From contig NZ_JBDZDQ010000001.1 in the NCBI RefSeq assembly GCF_040049295.1, positions 1,922,001 through 1,986,000 of the forward strand: a stretch of 64,000 nt of DNA. The letters are read 5' to 3'. Source of the DNA: Sphingomonas sp. KR3-1. Lineage in GTDB: Bacteria; Pseudomonadota; Alphaproteobacteria; Sphingomonadales; Sphingomonadaceae. Positions 9,349 through 18,000 of this stretch are shown here, in pieces. Each line of letters opens with the position of its first letter. The first letter of the stretch is position 1. Both the position numbers and the translations under genes were made by a program. Under the pieces are notes generated by a model, which was not told the origin of the DNA, did no database searches, and saw only the letters and a program-made list of their open reading frames with translations.

Positions 9349-9395
9349 GCGCGCGCTTTCCTACACCGCCATTGGCGCCGACTCGGCAAAGTGGG

Positions 9396-9482
9396 CAAGT
9401 TTACGCCAAGCGCGGGTTTTCCGCGGCGCTTAGGTTGACACAATTCGCGTGAACGCGCGGCATCTCGCAACATCCTTGCGCG
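9396..9482 (-). repeat. Dispersed repeat, family 2, copy B
   Basis: This is the inverted partner of 1332-1415, lying in the convergent gap between tyrA and plsC (9349-9582). Read on the minus strand it contains TTGCGAGATGC, GAATTGTGTCAA and CTTGGCGTAAACTTG in the same order as copy A. It also includes a hairpin, CGCGG-GTTTT-CCGCG (9411-9425), which could help end transcription from either side. Just beyond it (9547-9565) a 19-base string recurs with one mismatch at 35506-35524 on the other strand. Confidence 0.65.
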
Positions 9483-9582
9483 CGTGAGATCCTATCTTTC
9501 CAACAGATTCAAATAGCGGTCCGGCAAGCCCGACTGCGCGAGCCAAGCAGGCGAAATCCTACATTGCAAGCGGCACTGAGCC

Positions 9583-10266
9583 TCAGCCGTTCAGCGCGTT
9601 GATGCCCGCATGCACCCGCGCCTCGGCTTCGGCGCGGGGCAGGCCGGGCGGGATCGGATCGAGGAAACGGAAGGTGATCACGCCCGGCTTCTTGATCCCG
9701 TGCTTGGGCCAGACATGGCCACTCCTCACGGCGATCGGCACGACCGGCAGGTCGAGCATCCGGTAGAGCCCGGCAAAGCCCGAGCGCAGCTCCGGCTGCT
9801 CGCCGACTTTCACGCGGGTGCCTTCAGGGAAGATCAGCACCGATCGGCCCTGCGCCAGCGCGGCCTTGGCGTCCTTCATCATTGCGCGCAGTGCCGAAGC
9901 ATTGGCGGTGCGGTTGACGATGATGACGCCATAGCGCCTGGCCGCCCAGCCCCAGAGCGGGATCTGCGCCAGCTCGCGCTTCATCACCGTGGCGGGCGAG
10001 CCGAGCAGGCGGCTCAGCTCCAGCGCCTCGAAGATCGCTTCATGCTTGCCCGCGAAGAGCACCGGACCCTTGGGGATCACGCCTTCGATCCGCACGCGGA
10101 TGCCGAGGATCCATCGCGCCGACCAGGTCATCACCCCCACCCAGGCCATCGCATAGGTGCGGAGCGCATCGCCGCCGAGCAGCGCGACCAGCGGAACCAG
10201 CAGCACGAGCACCACCGAGAGGCCGTAGAAGACGATCGAGAAGAGCAGCGTACGCAGGAAGTTCAT
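9583..10266 (-). CDS. plsC: 1-acyl-sn-glycerol-3-phosphate acyltransferase
   Basis: PlsC acylates lysophosphatidic acid to phosphatidic acid at the inner membrane. The 227-residue protein has an N-terminal hydrophobic anchor (about residues 7-31). Its first catalytic motif is KHEAIFE, a histidine followed four residues later by glutamate rather than the textbook aspartate, a variant I know from alphaproteobacterial homologues. The FPEGTR motif lies near residue 147. Its ATG overlaps the stop of the YdcF-like gene by three bases, and it closes the ftsE-ftsX-ydcF-plsC operon. Confidence 0.93.
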   Translation of the reverse strand: MNFLRTLLFSIVFYGLSVVLVLLVPLVALLGGDALRTYAMAWVGVMTWSARWILGIRVRIEGVIPKGPVLFAGKHEAIFEALELSRLLGSPATVMKRELAQIPLWGWAARRYGVIIVNRTANASALRAMMKDAKAALAQGRSVLIFPEGTRVKVGEQPELRSGFAGLYRMLDLPVVPIAVRSGHVWPKHGIKKPGVITFRFLDPIPPGLPRAEAEARVHAGINALNG

Positions 10267-10796
10267 CAATTCGCCCCGAGCAGGAGGGCGATCCGCCGCA
10301 CCAGATATTTGTGATATTCGCGAAACAGCATGGCGAAGCCGGGCTGGCTGCGCACCGGATCGCCGACGACCTCGACGCCCTTGAGCGTGTGGGCCAGCTC
10401 CATCCGCGCCCGCGGCATGTGCCAGTCCGAGGTGACCAGCCGCACGGTCTTGTACTGGTGCTCGCGCACCCATTCCGCGGTCTCTTCGGCGTTGGAACGG
10501 GTATCGACCGCCTGCCAGCCGAGATCGACGCAGCAGCGCATCAGCTTGCGCTCGATCTTGTATTCCGCCGCGAACTCGCCGGGGCGCACATCGGGATCGA
10601 CGCCGCTCACCAGCATGCGCTCGGCATCGCCGGCGCGCAGCACCTCGAGCCCGCGATCGATCCGCTTGGAGCCGCCGGTCAGCACCACGATCGCATCGGT
10701 CTTGCGGCCCTCGAGCGGCTTGCCGAGCGAGAGCATGAACGCGGCGAAGCCGAGCAGCCAGGCGATCACCACCAGCGCGAGCAGGCGCAGAATCAC
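10266..10796 (-). CDS. YdcF/DUF218 family membrane-anchored protein
   Basis: This 176-residue protein starts with one transmembrane helix (residues 2-24). A DUF218 domain follows, with the strand DAIVVLTGGSKRI, then TRSNAEETAEW and VTSDWHMPRARMEL. DUF218 proteins (YdcF, SanA, ElyC) act on the cell envelope, but their chemistry is mostly unknown. The start is a GTG at 10796 whose last two bases begin the ftsX stop (GTGA overlap); no ATG fits the N-terminus. Being coupled to ftsX and plsC suggests an envelope role. Confidence 0.86.
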   Translation of the reverse strand: MILRLLALVVIAWLLGFAAFMLSLGKPLEGRKTDAIVVLTGGSKRIDRGLEVLRAGDAERMLVSGVDPDVRPGEFAAEYKIERKLMRCCVDLGWQAVDTRSNAEETAEWVREHQYKTVRLVTSDWHMPRARMELAHTLKGVEVVGDPVRSQPGFAMLFREYHKYLVRRIALLLGAN

Positions 10797-11677
10797 AGCG
10801 TGCGGCCCAGCGCGCGCAGCACGGTACGCCGGGCTGCCAAGGTGGCAAGCAGCGCGAAGCTCAGCGGCAGGAGCAGCAGCAGGAACCAGTCGCGCTGCTG
10901 CAGCGCCACGCCGCTCAGCATCTCCGAGCCGACCAGCGTGATCCGCGACTGCAGGAACCAGACGAGGCCGAGCGCCGCCGCGGTGCCGAGCAGGCCGCCG
11001 AGCAGCGTATCGAACGCGATCCGCCGCTGGAACAGCCGGGCGATCTGGACATCGGTGGAGCCGAGCATGTGGAGCACATCGATGGTGTCGCGGTGCGTGT
11101 CCAGCCCCGAACGCGCGGCGAGCAGCACCACCGCGGCGGTGGCGGTGGCGATCAGCAGCATCAGCCCGAGCGCGAGCCAGGTCATCGTCATCATGAACCC
11201 GCGGACGGGCGAGAGCCACTGCGCATGCCGGTCGATCCGGGCGCCCGGCACGATCGCGCGGGCCGCCTGCTCCACTGCCGCCGTGTTGCCGCCATGCACC
11301 TCGACATCGATCATCGCCGGCATCGGCAGGTCGGGGTCGAGCCCGGTATCGCCGAGCCAGGGCTTGAGCAGCTCGGCCAGCCGCTCGCGGTCCACCGGCT
11401 GCGCCTTGACCACGCCCGGCACCCTGGCCACCGCCGCGGTGATCGCGGCCGCCTCGCTGTCGCGCACCGCTTCGTTGGGCTCGACGATCTGCACGGTCAG
11501 CCGCCCGGAGAGCTGGCGATCGAGCTGCGCGGTCGCGGCGAACATGCCGAGGCCGAGCGCGCCGGCGAGCACGGTGAGGAACACCATGATCGCCATGATC
11601 CAGGTCATCGCGCGGGTGCGCCGGCTCTCGTCGAGCAGGCGCCGGTCAGGCGCGTTGGGGTTGAGGCTCAGCTTCAC
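10793..11677 (-). CDS. ftsX: Cell division protein FtsX
   Basis: FtsX is the membrane subunit of the FtsEX complex, which controls peptidoglycan hydrolases at the septum. The 294-residue protein has an N-terminal helix (about 26-48), a periplasmic loop of about 120 residues and three C-terminal helices, the standard FtsX plan. The N-terminal cytoplasmic tail is short. The start overlaps the ftsE stop by four bases. The identification rests on topology plus its position directly after ftsE, since FtsX sequences are poorly conserved. Confidence 0.92.
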   Translation of the reverse strand: MKLSLNPNAPDRRLLDESRRTRAMTWIMAIMVFLTVLAGALGLGMFAATAQLDRQLSGRLTVQIVEPNEAVRDSEAAAITAAVARVPGVVKAQPVDRERLAELLKPWLGDTGLDPDLPMPAMIDVEVHGGNTAAVEQAARAIVPGARIDRHAQWLSPVRGFMMTMTWLALGLMLLIATATAAVVLLAARSGLDTHRDTIDVLHMLGSTDVQIARLFQRRIAFDTLLGGLLGTAAALGLVWFLQSRITLVGSEMLSGVALQQRDWFLLLLLPLSFALLATLAARRTVLRALGRTL

Positions 11678-12375
11678 GGCGCCCTCGGCGGGTTGCGCAG
11701 CGCGCCGGTGGGATCGTTGAGCCGGCCCTTCTCCAACCGCATCATGTGCGCATTCGGGATGCGGTTGAGCAAATGGAAGTCGTGCGTCGCCACCACCACG
11801 GTGGTGCCGAGGCGGTTGAGGCTGTCGAACAGGTGGAGCAGCCGCTCGGCCATGTCGGGATCGACATTGCCAGTGGGCTCGTCGGCGACGAGCAGCTCGG
11901 GGCGGGCGATGACGGCGCGGGCGATGGCGATACGCTGCTGCTCGCCGCCCGATAGCGTCGGCGGCTTGGCCTTGCCGCGATCGGTGAGGCCGACCCAGGC
12001 GAGCATCTCGCGCACCGGCGCCTCGATATCGCTCTCCGACACGCCGGCGACGCGCAAGGGCAGGGCGATATTGTCATAGGCGGACAAATGCGGGACCAGG
12101 CGGAAGTCCTGGAACACCACGCCGATGCGGCGGCGGAAGCCGGGCAGGCGGGCGCGGGGCAGGGCGCCGGCATCCTCGCCGAACAGCCGCACCGTGCCGC
12201 GCGTCGGCCGCTGGGCAAGGTAGAGCAGCTTGAGCAGCGAGGTCTTGCCCGCACCCGAGGGGCCGGTGAGGAAATAGAATGCGCCGGTGTTCAGCGAGAA
12301 GCTGACGTCCGAGAGAGTCTCGTCGCCCGAACCATAGCGCAGGCCGACATTCTCGAATTGAACGATGCTGGCCAT
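11674..12375 (-). CDS. ftsE: Cell division ATP-binding protein FtsE
   Basis: FtsE is the ATPase of FtsEX. The 233-residue ABC protein has Walker A GPSGAGKTSLL (near 34-44), the signature LSGGEQQRIAIARA and Walker B LLVADEPTGNVD. I chose the ATG at 12375 (MASIVQFENVG) over an ATG at 12402. The former matches the usual N-terminus and has GGGAG five bases upstream. It is the first gene of the division and lipid operon, facing the zinc-ribbon gene across about 155 bp. Confidence 0.95.
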   Translation of the reverse strand: MASIVQFENVGLRYGSGDETLSDVSFSLNTGAFYFLTGPSGAGKTSLLKLLYLAQRPTRGTVRLFGEDAGALPRARLPGFRRRIGVVFQDFRLVPHLSAYDNIALPLRVAGVSESDIEAPVREMLAWVGLTDRGKAKPPTLSGGEQQRIAIARAVIARPELLVADEPTGNVDPDMAERLLHLFDSLNRLGTTVVVATHDFHLLNRIPNAHMMRLEKGRLNDPTGALRNPPRAP

Positions 12376-12530
12376 CGGGCTCCCGGCGCTTCCCCAGCGC
12401 ATGCCATCGCACAGCCGGTGCCGCGCCTCAAGAAGCTGGGGATACTCGGGACGGGACTCTTGTGGCCGCGAATCGATGAGTCTAGAATCGTGACAATCGG
12501 GCGACAGGCCCCGTAGGGTGAGCCGGCGTA

Positions 12531-13274
12531 ATGATCCTCGAATGCAGCCAGTGCCGTACCCGCTATCTGGTACCGGACAGCGCCATTGGCGCCGACGGCC
12601 GCACCGTGCGCTGCGCGAGCTGCAAGCATAGCTGGTTCCAGGCGCCGGTCGCGCTCGACCTGACGACGCGGGCCACTGCTGCAGATGGGCCGGTCACGCC
12701 CGCGCCCAAGCGCGAAGCCGAGGCGCCGAAGCGCGACAAGGGCGCGCCGCGCGTGTTCGACGATGCCTCGATCAGCGCCGCCGCCGCTTCCTCCGGGCCG
12801 GACTATGATCCCTTCGCGCCGCAGCCGCCGTTCAAGCCGCGCCGCAACCCGGCCAAGCGCTGGACCGCGGCCGCGTTCATCGCCGGCTTCTCGATGCTGC
12901 TCGGCACCGGCGCGATCCTCTATTCGGGTGCGCCCGGCCTCGCGGCGCAGCTCGGGCTCGGCATCGGCGGCGAAGTCGAGACGCCGCTGCTGTTCACCGA
13001 CAAGAATGTCGAGCTCAAGCCGCAGACCAATGGCAGCGAGCTGTTCATCATCTCGGGCAAGGTGGTGAATCCCACCGCCGACAAGCAGCATGTGCCCGAT
13101 ATCCGCATCGAGCTGAAGGACGAGCAGGACCATCTCGTCTATAGCTGGCGCGTCACCCCGCAGCTGCGCCAGCTTGGCCCCAAGCAGGCGATCGAGTTCA
13201 ATTCGGCGCAGGTCGACCTGCCGCGCACGGCGCGCTCGGCGCGGCTGACCTTCGCGACCGAGATCGGCGGCTGA
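12531..13274 (+). CDS. MJ0042-type zinc-ribbon membrane protein (DUF3426-like)
   Basis: This 247-residue protein opens with a zinc ribbon, two CxxC pairs in CSQCRTRY and RCASCKHSW (residues 5-37). A low-complexity linker follows, then one transmembrane helix (about 109-131). The C-terminal domain resembles DUF3426 and contains LFIISGKVVNPTA. Such proteins are widespread in proteobacteria and of unknown function; the ribbon faces the cytoplasm and the C-domain the periplasm. It starts divergently from ftsE. Its 3' end is part of a 26-bp tandem repeat shared with the MATE gene. Confidence 0.85.
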   Translation: MILECSQCRTRYLVPDSAIGADGRTVRCASCKHSWFQAPVALDLTTRATAADGPVTPAPKREAEAPKRDKGAPRVFDDASISAAAASSGPDYDPFAPQPPFKPRRNPAKRWTAAAFIAGFSMLLGTGAILYSGAPGLAAQLGLGIGGEVETPLLFTDKNVELKPQTNGSELFIISGKVVNPTADKQHVPDIRIELKDEQDHLVYSWRVTPQLRQLGPKQAIEFNSAQVDLPRTARSARLTFATEIGG

Positions 13275-13326
13275 CCGCCGTCAGCGAAATCGCCGGCTGA
13301 CCGCCGCTAGCGAAACCGGCGGCTGA
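13265..13326. repeat. 26-bp tandem repeat across two convergent stop codons
   Basis: Two imperfect 26-bp units (13265-13290 and 13291-13316) and a 10-bp partial third unit (13317-13326) span the stop codon of the zinc-ribbon gene, the intergenic gap and the last codons of the MATE gene. Each unit holds GGCTGACCGCCG, which can fold on itself. The second unit carries the true MATE end (encoding ISRRFR-stop read on the minus strand); the first is a near copy of that end. It looks like a short duplication of a gene 3' end. Confidence 0.75.
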
Positions 13327-14656
13327 TCCACAACAGCCGGGCACCGTGCAGCGCCGCGGCGACCACCATGCCGATCCCCGATGCCAGGCACAGCCCGGTC
13401 GCGCCCCAGCCGGCATGGACCAGCCCCAGCCCCACCCCGCCGGTCACCACGAAGAAGGCGATCACCGAATTGATCCCGGCCGCGACCTGGTCGCCGAGCG
13501 AGCGCAGCGCATAGACGAACACCACCTGCACCCCGTCGAACAGGATGAACGGCGCCCAGACCGGCAGCATGGCGAGCGCGAGCCGGTGGACCTCGGGCAC
13601 CGCCGGGAACAGCGCGACCAGCGGCCAGGGAGCGAGGACCAGCAGCACCGCCAGCGTGCCGGTCGCCAGCGCCGCGAGCGTGGCGGCGATGGCGGTGCGC
13701 CGGCCCGCGGCCTCGGGCACGCCTTCGCCCACGGCATTGCCGGCGCGCACGCCCGCCGCTGATCCCAGGCCGAGCGCGACCGAGAAGGTGACGTTGTGGA
13801 TCGAGAAGACGATCTGGAAGGCGTGGGTGGTGATCTCGCCCAGCTCGGTCGACAATGCGATCAGGATCGAGAAGCCGGCCAGCTCGAGGCCCGAGGCGAT
13901 GGCGGGCACCAGCCCGAACCTGGCGAGGCCCAGCGCGCCCTTCAGCGAATCGCGGCGGAAAATGCCGGCCAGGTCGTGCACGCCGCGTGCTTTGGCGCGG
14001 GGCAGGGTCCAGGCGGCGGCGAGCATGCCGGCGGCGCCCAGCGCCGAGGCGATCGCGGTGGCGAGCGCCGCGCCGGTCGCGCCCAGTGCCGGCAGCCCGA
14101 GATGCCCGCCCGACAGCGCCCAGGCGAGCAGCGCGTTGACCGGCAGGATGGCGAGATTGACCACCGTCACGCGCTGCGGCCGGCTCACTCCCTCCAGGAA
14201 GAAGCTCGCGGTGACGATCAGCAGCTGGAAGGGATAGGCGAGCGCCATCACCCGCACGACATCGGCGGAAAGCGGCGCGATCTCCCGCGCCACGCCGATC
14301 CCGCGCAGCATCGGCTCGGCGAACAGGAAGAGGAGCGCGGCGCTGAGGATGCCGAGCGCGACCGCGAGCAGCAGGCCCTGGTGGAGCACGCGGCCGGTGC
14401 CCGGCAGGTCCTTGGCCCCGTCGGCGCGCGAGACATGGACGAGCACGCCGGTAAGCGCCCCCAGTCCCATCACGATGCCGGGAAAGGTCAGCGCCCGGCT
14501 CGCGCCGAGCGCCGCCACCTGCTCGGTGCCGCTGAAGCCGACCACCACCACGTCGGTCACGTGCAGGATCGTCCAGTTGAGGCTGGTGAGGGCAACCGGC
14601 CAGGCCAGGCTGAGGATTCGGCGCATCTCTGCGGAAAGGGCGGGGGAGAGACGCAT
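13307..14656 (-). CDS. MATE family efflux transporter
   Basis: This 449-residue integral membrane protein has about twelve hydrophobic helices arranged as two similar halves, the plan of MATE exporters. These expel cationic drugs or metabolites in exchange for Na+ or H+. The N-terminal SLAWPVALTSLNWTILHVTD and the mid-protein VEGVSRP-like FLEGVSRPQR are typical of the NorM/DinF type. The start at 14656 lacks a clear ribosome site; an internal ATG at 14626 is an alternative. Its substrate is unknown. It is convergent with the zinc-ribbon gene. Confidence 0.9.
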   Translation of the reverse strand: MRLSPALSAEMRRILSLAWPVALTSLNWTILHVTDVVVVGFSGTEQVAALGASRALTFPGIVMGLGALTGVLVHVSRADGAKDLPGTGRVLHQGLLLAVALGILSAALLFLFAEPMLRGIGVAREIAPLSADVVRVMALAYPFQLLIVTASFFLEGVSRPQRVTVVNLAILPVNALLAWALSGGHLGLPALGATGAALATAIASALGAAGMLAAAWTLPRAKARGVHDLAGIFRRDSLKGALGLARFGLVPAIASGLELAGFSILIALSTELGEITTHAFQIVFSIHNVTFSVALGLGSAAGVRAGNAVGEGVPEAAGRRTAIAATLAALATGTLAVLLVLAPWPLVALFPAVPEVHRLALAMLPVWAPFILFDGVQVVFVYALRSLGDQVAAGINSVIAFFVVTGGVGLGLVHAGWGATGLCLASGIGMVVAAALHGARLLWISRRFR

Positions 14657-14710
14657 GGGAGCGGGCGCTTAGCGGATTTCGCTTCATTTGGAAAAGCGCG
14701 GCGGAAGCGC

Positions 14711-14740
14711 TTGCAATGTAAGAAACGCGTTGCTAGGGGC
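14711..14740 (+). promoter_or_regulatory. Possible promoter of the tRNA-Leu gene
   Basis: TTGCAA (14711-14716) and a TAGGGG-containing segment starting 17 bases later lie about 45 bp before the tRNA. The spacing is that of a housekeeping promoter, but the -10 match is poor. The first element is part of CGCTTGCAATGTA, which also occurs inverted at 9560-9572. This is a tentative reading. Confidence 0.35.
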
Positions 14741-14784
14741 CGCTGCCTTACCAGCCGCTGGTACTCATCCAGCGGATTTCACGT

Positions 14785-14871
14785 GCGGTCGTGGCGGAAC
14801 TGGTAGACGCGCAACGTTGAGGTCGTTGTGGCCGAAAGGCCGTGGAAGTTCGAGTCTTCTCGACCGCACCA
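14785..14871 (+). tRNA. tRNA-Leu (anticodon GAG)
   Basis: The 87-base gene folds as a class II tRNA. The acceptor stem is GCGGTCG/CGACCGC with an encoded CCA end. The anticodon stem CAACG/CGTTG encloses a seven-base loop with GAG at 14819-14821. There is a long variable arm (GGCC-GAAA-GGCC) and a T arm with TTCGAGT. The GAG anticodon and the long variable arm give leucine, reading CUC and CUU codons. A strong terminator follows directly. Confidence 0.97.
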
Positions 14872-14879
14872 GTGAAAAA

Positions 14880-14920
14880 TGCAGGCACCCGGCAGACATG
14901 CCGCGGTGCCGCAATTTTTT
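14880..14920 (+). terminator. Rho-independent terminator of tRNA-Leu
   Basis: A long hairpin is followed by a run of six T. The outer stem pairs TGC and GGCACC with GGTGCC and GCA; the inner stem is CGGCA-GACA-TGCCG. It begins nine bases after the tRNA end. Confidence 0.9.
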
Positions 14921-14940
14921 CGGGAACCCGGCAAACTTCT

Positions 14941-14952
14941 GCGACATGTCGC
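14941..14952. promoter_or_regulatory. 12-bp perfect palindrome upstream of the TonB receptor gene
   Basis: GCGACATGTCGC reads the same on both strands and lies 73 bp before the receptor start codon. It could be an operator for a dimeric regulator. No other copy was noticed in the window and no regulator gene lies next to it, so its role is open. Confidence 0.3.
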
Positions 14953-15024
14953 GGGTAGCCACGCGGCGTTCATGCAAGCGGTGTCAGGTGCGCCGCGGGG
15001 TTTTCGGGAAAAGTGGGGAATTCG

Positions 15025-18000
15025 ATGCGTTCGACGTTGATGCTGGGGTCTGCCATTGCCGCGTTGCTGGCGGGCACAATGCCGGGGGCAGCTTTTGCCC
15101 AGGCGCAGCAGACGCCGGCGCCGACTCCGGCCCCCGCCCCCGCGCCCAGCCAGACCCCGCCGCGCGCCCCCGCGCAGGATCAGGGCAGCGACGAATTCAG
15201 CGACGAAGGCACGATCGTCGTCAACGGCGTGCTGCCCGGCGCGGTGAAGACCGACGTCAAGCCCGAGGTCCAGCTCGCCCCGGCCGATATCCGCGCCTAT
15301 GGCGCCTCGAACGTCTCGGAGCTGATCACGGCGCTCCAGGCCCAGCTCGGCAGCGGCTCGGGCCGTGGCGACGAGCAGCCGGTGATCCTGATCAGTGGCC
15401 GCCGCTCGAGCATGAACGAAGTCCGCGACCTGCCGACCGAGGCGATCGAGCGGATCGACATCCTGCCCGAGGAAGTCGCGCTGCAATATGGCTATGCCGC
15501 GACGCAGAAGGTGATCAACTTCGTCCTGCGCAGCCGCTTCCAGGCAGTGACGACGGTGCTGGAAGGCCAGATGCCCACCGCCGGCGGCAATTCGACCGAG
15601 AGCGGCAACGTCAACATCCTCAAGCTCAACCGCAACGGGCGGGTGACGCTGGATGTGAAGTACAACCAGAATTCGGGCATCCTCGAGAGCGAGCGCGGCG
15701 TGACCCGCGCGGCCTCGACGCTGTTCGACACCACGGGCAACATCGCCGGCCTCGGTGCCGTGGTCGTCGATCCGGTTACCGGCGAGACCGGCCGCGAGAT
15801 CGACCCGGCGCTGAGCGCGCTGGCCGGCAGGCCGGTGACGGTAGCCGGCGTGCCCCTCAGCGCCCAGCAGTCGCTTGCCGGCTATGCGGCGAACGCCAAC
15901 GATCCCAACGTCACCGATCTCTCTCCCTATCGCACGCTGGTCGGGCCGGCGAAGAACCTGGCGATCAGCGGCATCTACAACCGCGCGCTCTCGGCCAAGG
16001 TGAGCGCCACTGCGACGATCAACCTCGACGTGACCGAAAGCGAATCGCTGCTCGGCCTGCCGAGCGCGACGCTGACCCTGCCGGCGGGCAATCCGTTCTC
16101 GCCCTTCTCGCAGAACGTCCAGCTGCTGCGCTACTACGACAATCTCAACCCGCTGACCCGCTCGAACGGCAGCCAGTCGCTGCGCGGCGAGATCACGATC
16201 AACGGCGACAGCGCGCCCTGGATCAAGAGCTGGCGCTGGTCGCTCAACGCCAATTACCAGCAGACCGGCAGCGACACGACGACCACCGTCGGCTTCGATC
16301 CCGCCCAGGCGCAGGCGCTGCTCAATGCGCGCGATCCGAACTTCAACCCGTTCGGCCCGATCCCCTACGACCTGCTCGGCAACCGCCCCGATTCGTGGAG
16401 CGAATCGACCGCCAAGGTCGGCAATGTCGAGTTCCTGACCAACGGCTCGCTGTTCAAGCTGCCCGCCGGCGACGTGACCACCAGCCTGCGCGTCGCGGGC
16501 CGCACCAACGACCTGGACAGCCGCACGTCGCGGCTTGGCGTGGTCACCACCGGCGCCGTCTCGCGCGACACCGGCAGCGTGCGCGGCAACATCTCGATCC
16601 CGATCGCCAGCCGCCGCCGCGCGTTCCTCGACGCGATCGGCGACCTCTCGATCAACGCCAATTTCGAAGTCGAGCAGCTTTCGGACTTCGGCCGGCTGAC
16701 CACCACCGGCTATGGCTTCAACTGGTCGCCGATCACCCAGGTCCAGGCGATCGTCAGCTTCATCGACGACAGCAACGCGCCCTCGCCCGGCCAGCTCGGC
16801 AACCCCACGCTCGTCACCCCCAACGTGCCGATCTATGATTTCGTGCGCGGCGAGAGCGTCAACATCACCCAGATCACCGGCGGCAACCCGCTGCTCTCGG
16901 CGGACAGCCGCAAGGTGTTCCGCGCCGGGCTCAACATCCGCCCGTTCGACAAGACCAACCTCGGCATCGTGGTGAACTACACCAACACCCGCTTCCGCAA
17001 CGCGGTGCAGAACTTCCCGGGTGCCTCGGCCGAAGTCGAGGCGGCGTTCCCCGACCGGTTCGTGCGCAATGCGGACGGCGACCTGGTCAGCGTCGACTAT
17101 CGCCCGGTCAATTACGACCGCACCGAGCACCAGGAGCTGCGCTGGGGCTTCAACCTGTTCCTGCCGATCGCCTCGCCCCAGGCGACGCGGATGCGCGAGC
17201 GCCGCGAGGCGTTCATGAAGGCACGCGAGGAATCGCGCCGCACCGGCCAGCCGATGCCGCCCGAGATGACCGCGATGTTCGACCAGTTCCGCAAGCTCGG
17301 CCAGCAATCGAGCCTGTTCGGCGGCACGCTGAGCAGCCAGTTCGGCGGCGGCCGGCGTCCGGACGGCCAGCGCGGCGAAGGCCAGCAGGGCCAGTCGTCG
17401 TCCGGCCAGGAGCAGGGCCAGGCCCGCACCCAGGGCGATGCGCCCGGCGGCCAGTCCGGCACCACCGTCAGCACCGGCGGCCCGGGCGGCGGCGGTGGCG
17501 GCGGTGGCCGCAACTTCGGCGGCGGTGGCGGTGGACGCGGCGGCTTTGGCGGCGGCGGTGGCGGCAATCGCCTGATCTTCAGCGCCTATCACACCTGGGT
17601 GCTGCACGACGAAGTGATGATCCGCCCGGGCCTGCCGGTGATCAACCGGCTCGACGGCTCGAGCGCGCAGACGATCGCCGCGCACCGCGTCGACGTCATC
17701 GCCGGCGTCAAGCGCGATGCGCTGCTGTTCCAGCTCAACGGCAACTGGACCAGCGGCACGCACACCGTCACCGGCACCGGCGCGCCGGGCAGTGCCAGCG
17801 AGCTCAACTTCGGCAGCCTTGCCAAGGTCGGCATGCTCGCCGAGTTCAACCCCGGCCAGGACATCGATTTCCTGCTCAAGCATCCCTGGTTCCGCGGCTC
17901 GCGGATCCAGCTGCGCGTCGACAATGTCTTCGACGCCCGCCAGCGCGTGACCGACCAGAATGGCGAGACGCCCTCGGCCTATGCGCCGAACCTGCGCGAT

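Noticed and set aside
9435..9465. TTGACA as a housekeeping -35 box
   Set aside because: No acceptable -10 follows and no gene lies downstream on that strand; the sequence belongs to the dispersed repeat.
13281..14687. Alternative 468-residue frame over the MATE gene
   Set aside because: It is a shifted frame of the same strand with arginine-rich sequence. Its end resembles the MATE end only because of the 26-bp tandem repeat.
14785..14871. tRNA-Leu as an integration site
   Set aside because: No integrase, no duplicated tRNA 3' end and no change in gene character follow; the downstream terminator and receptor gene look native.
17341..17568. Collagen-like or phage-tail repeat
   Set aside because: The segment lacks Gly-X-Y periodicity and lies inside a TonB-receptor barrel.
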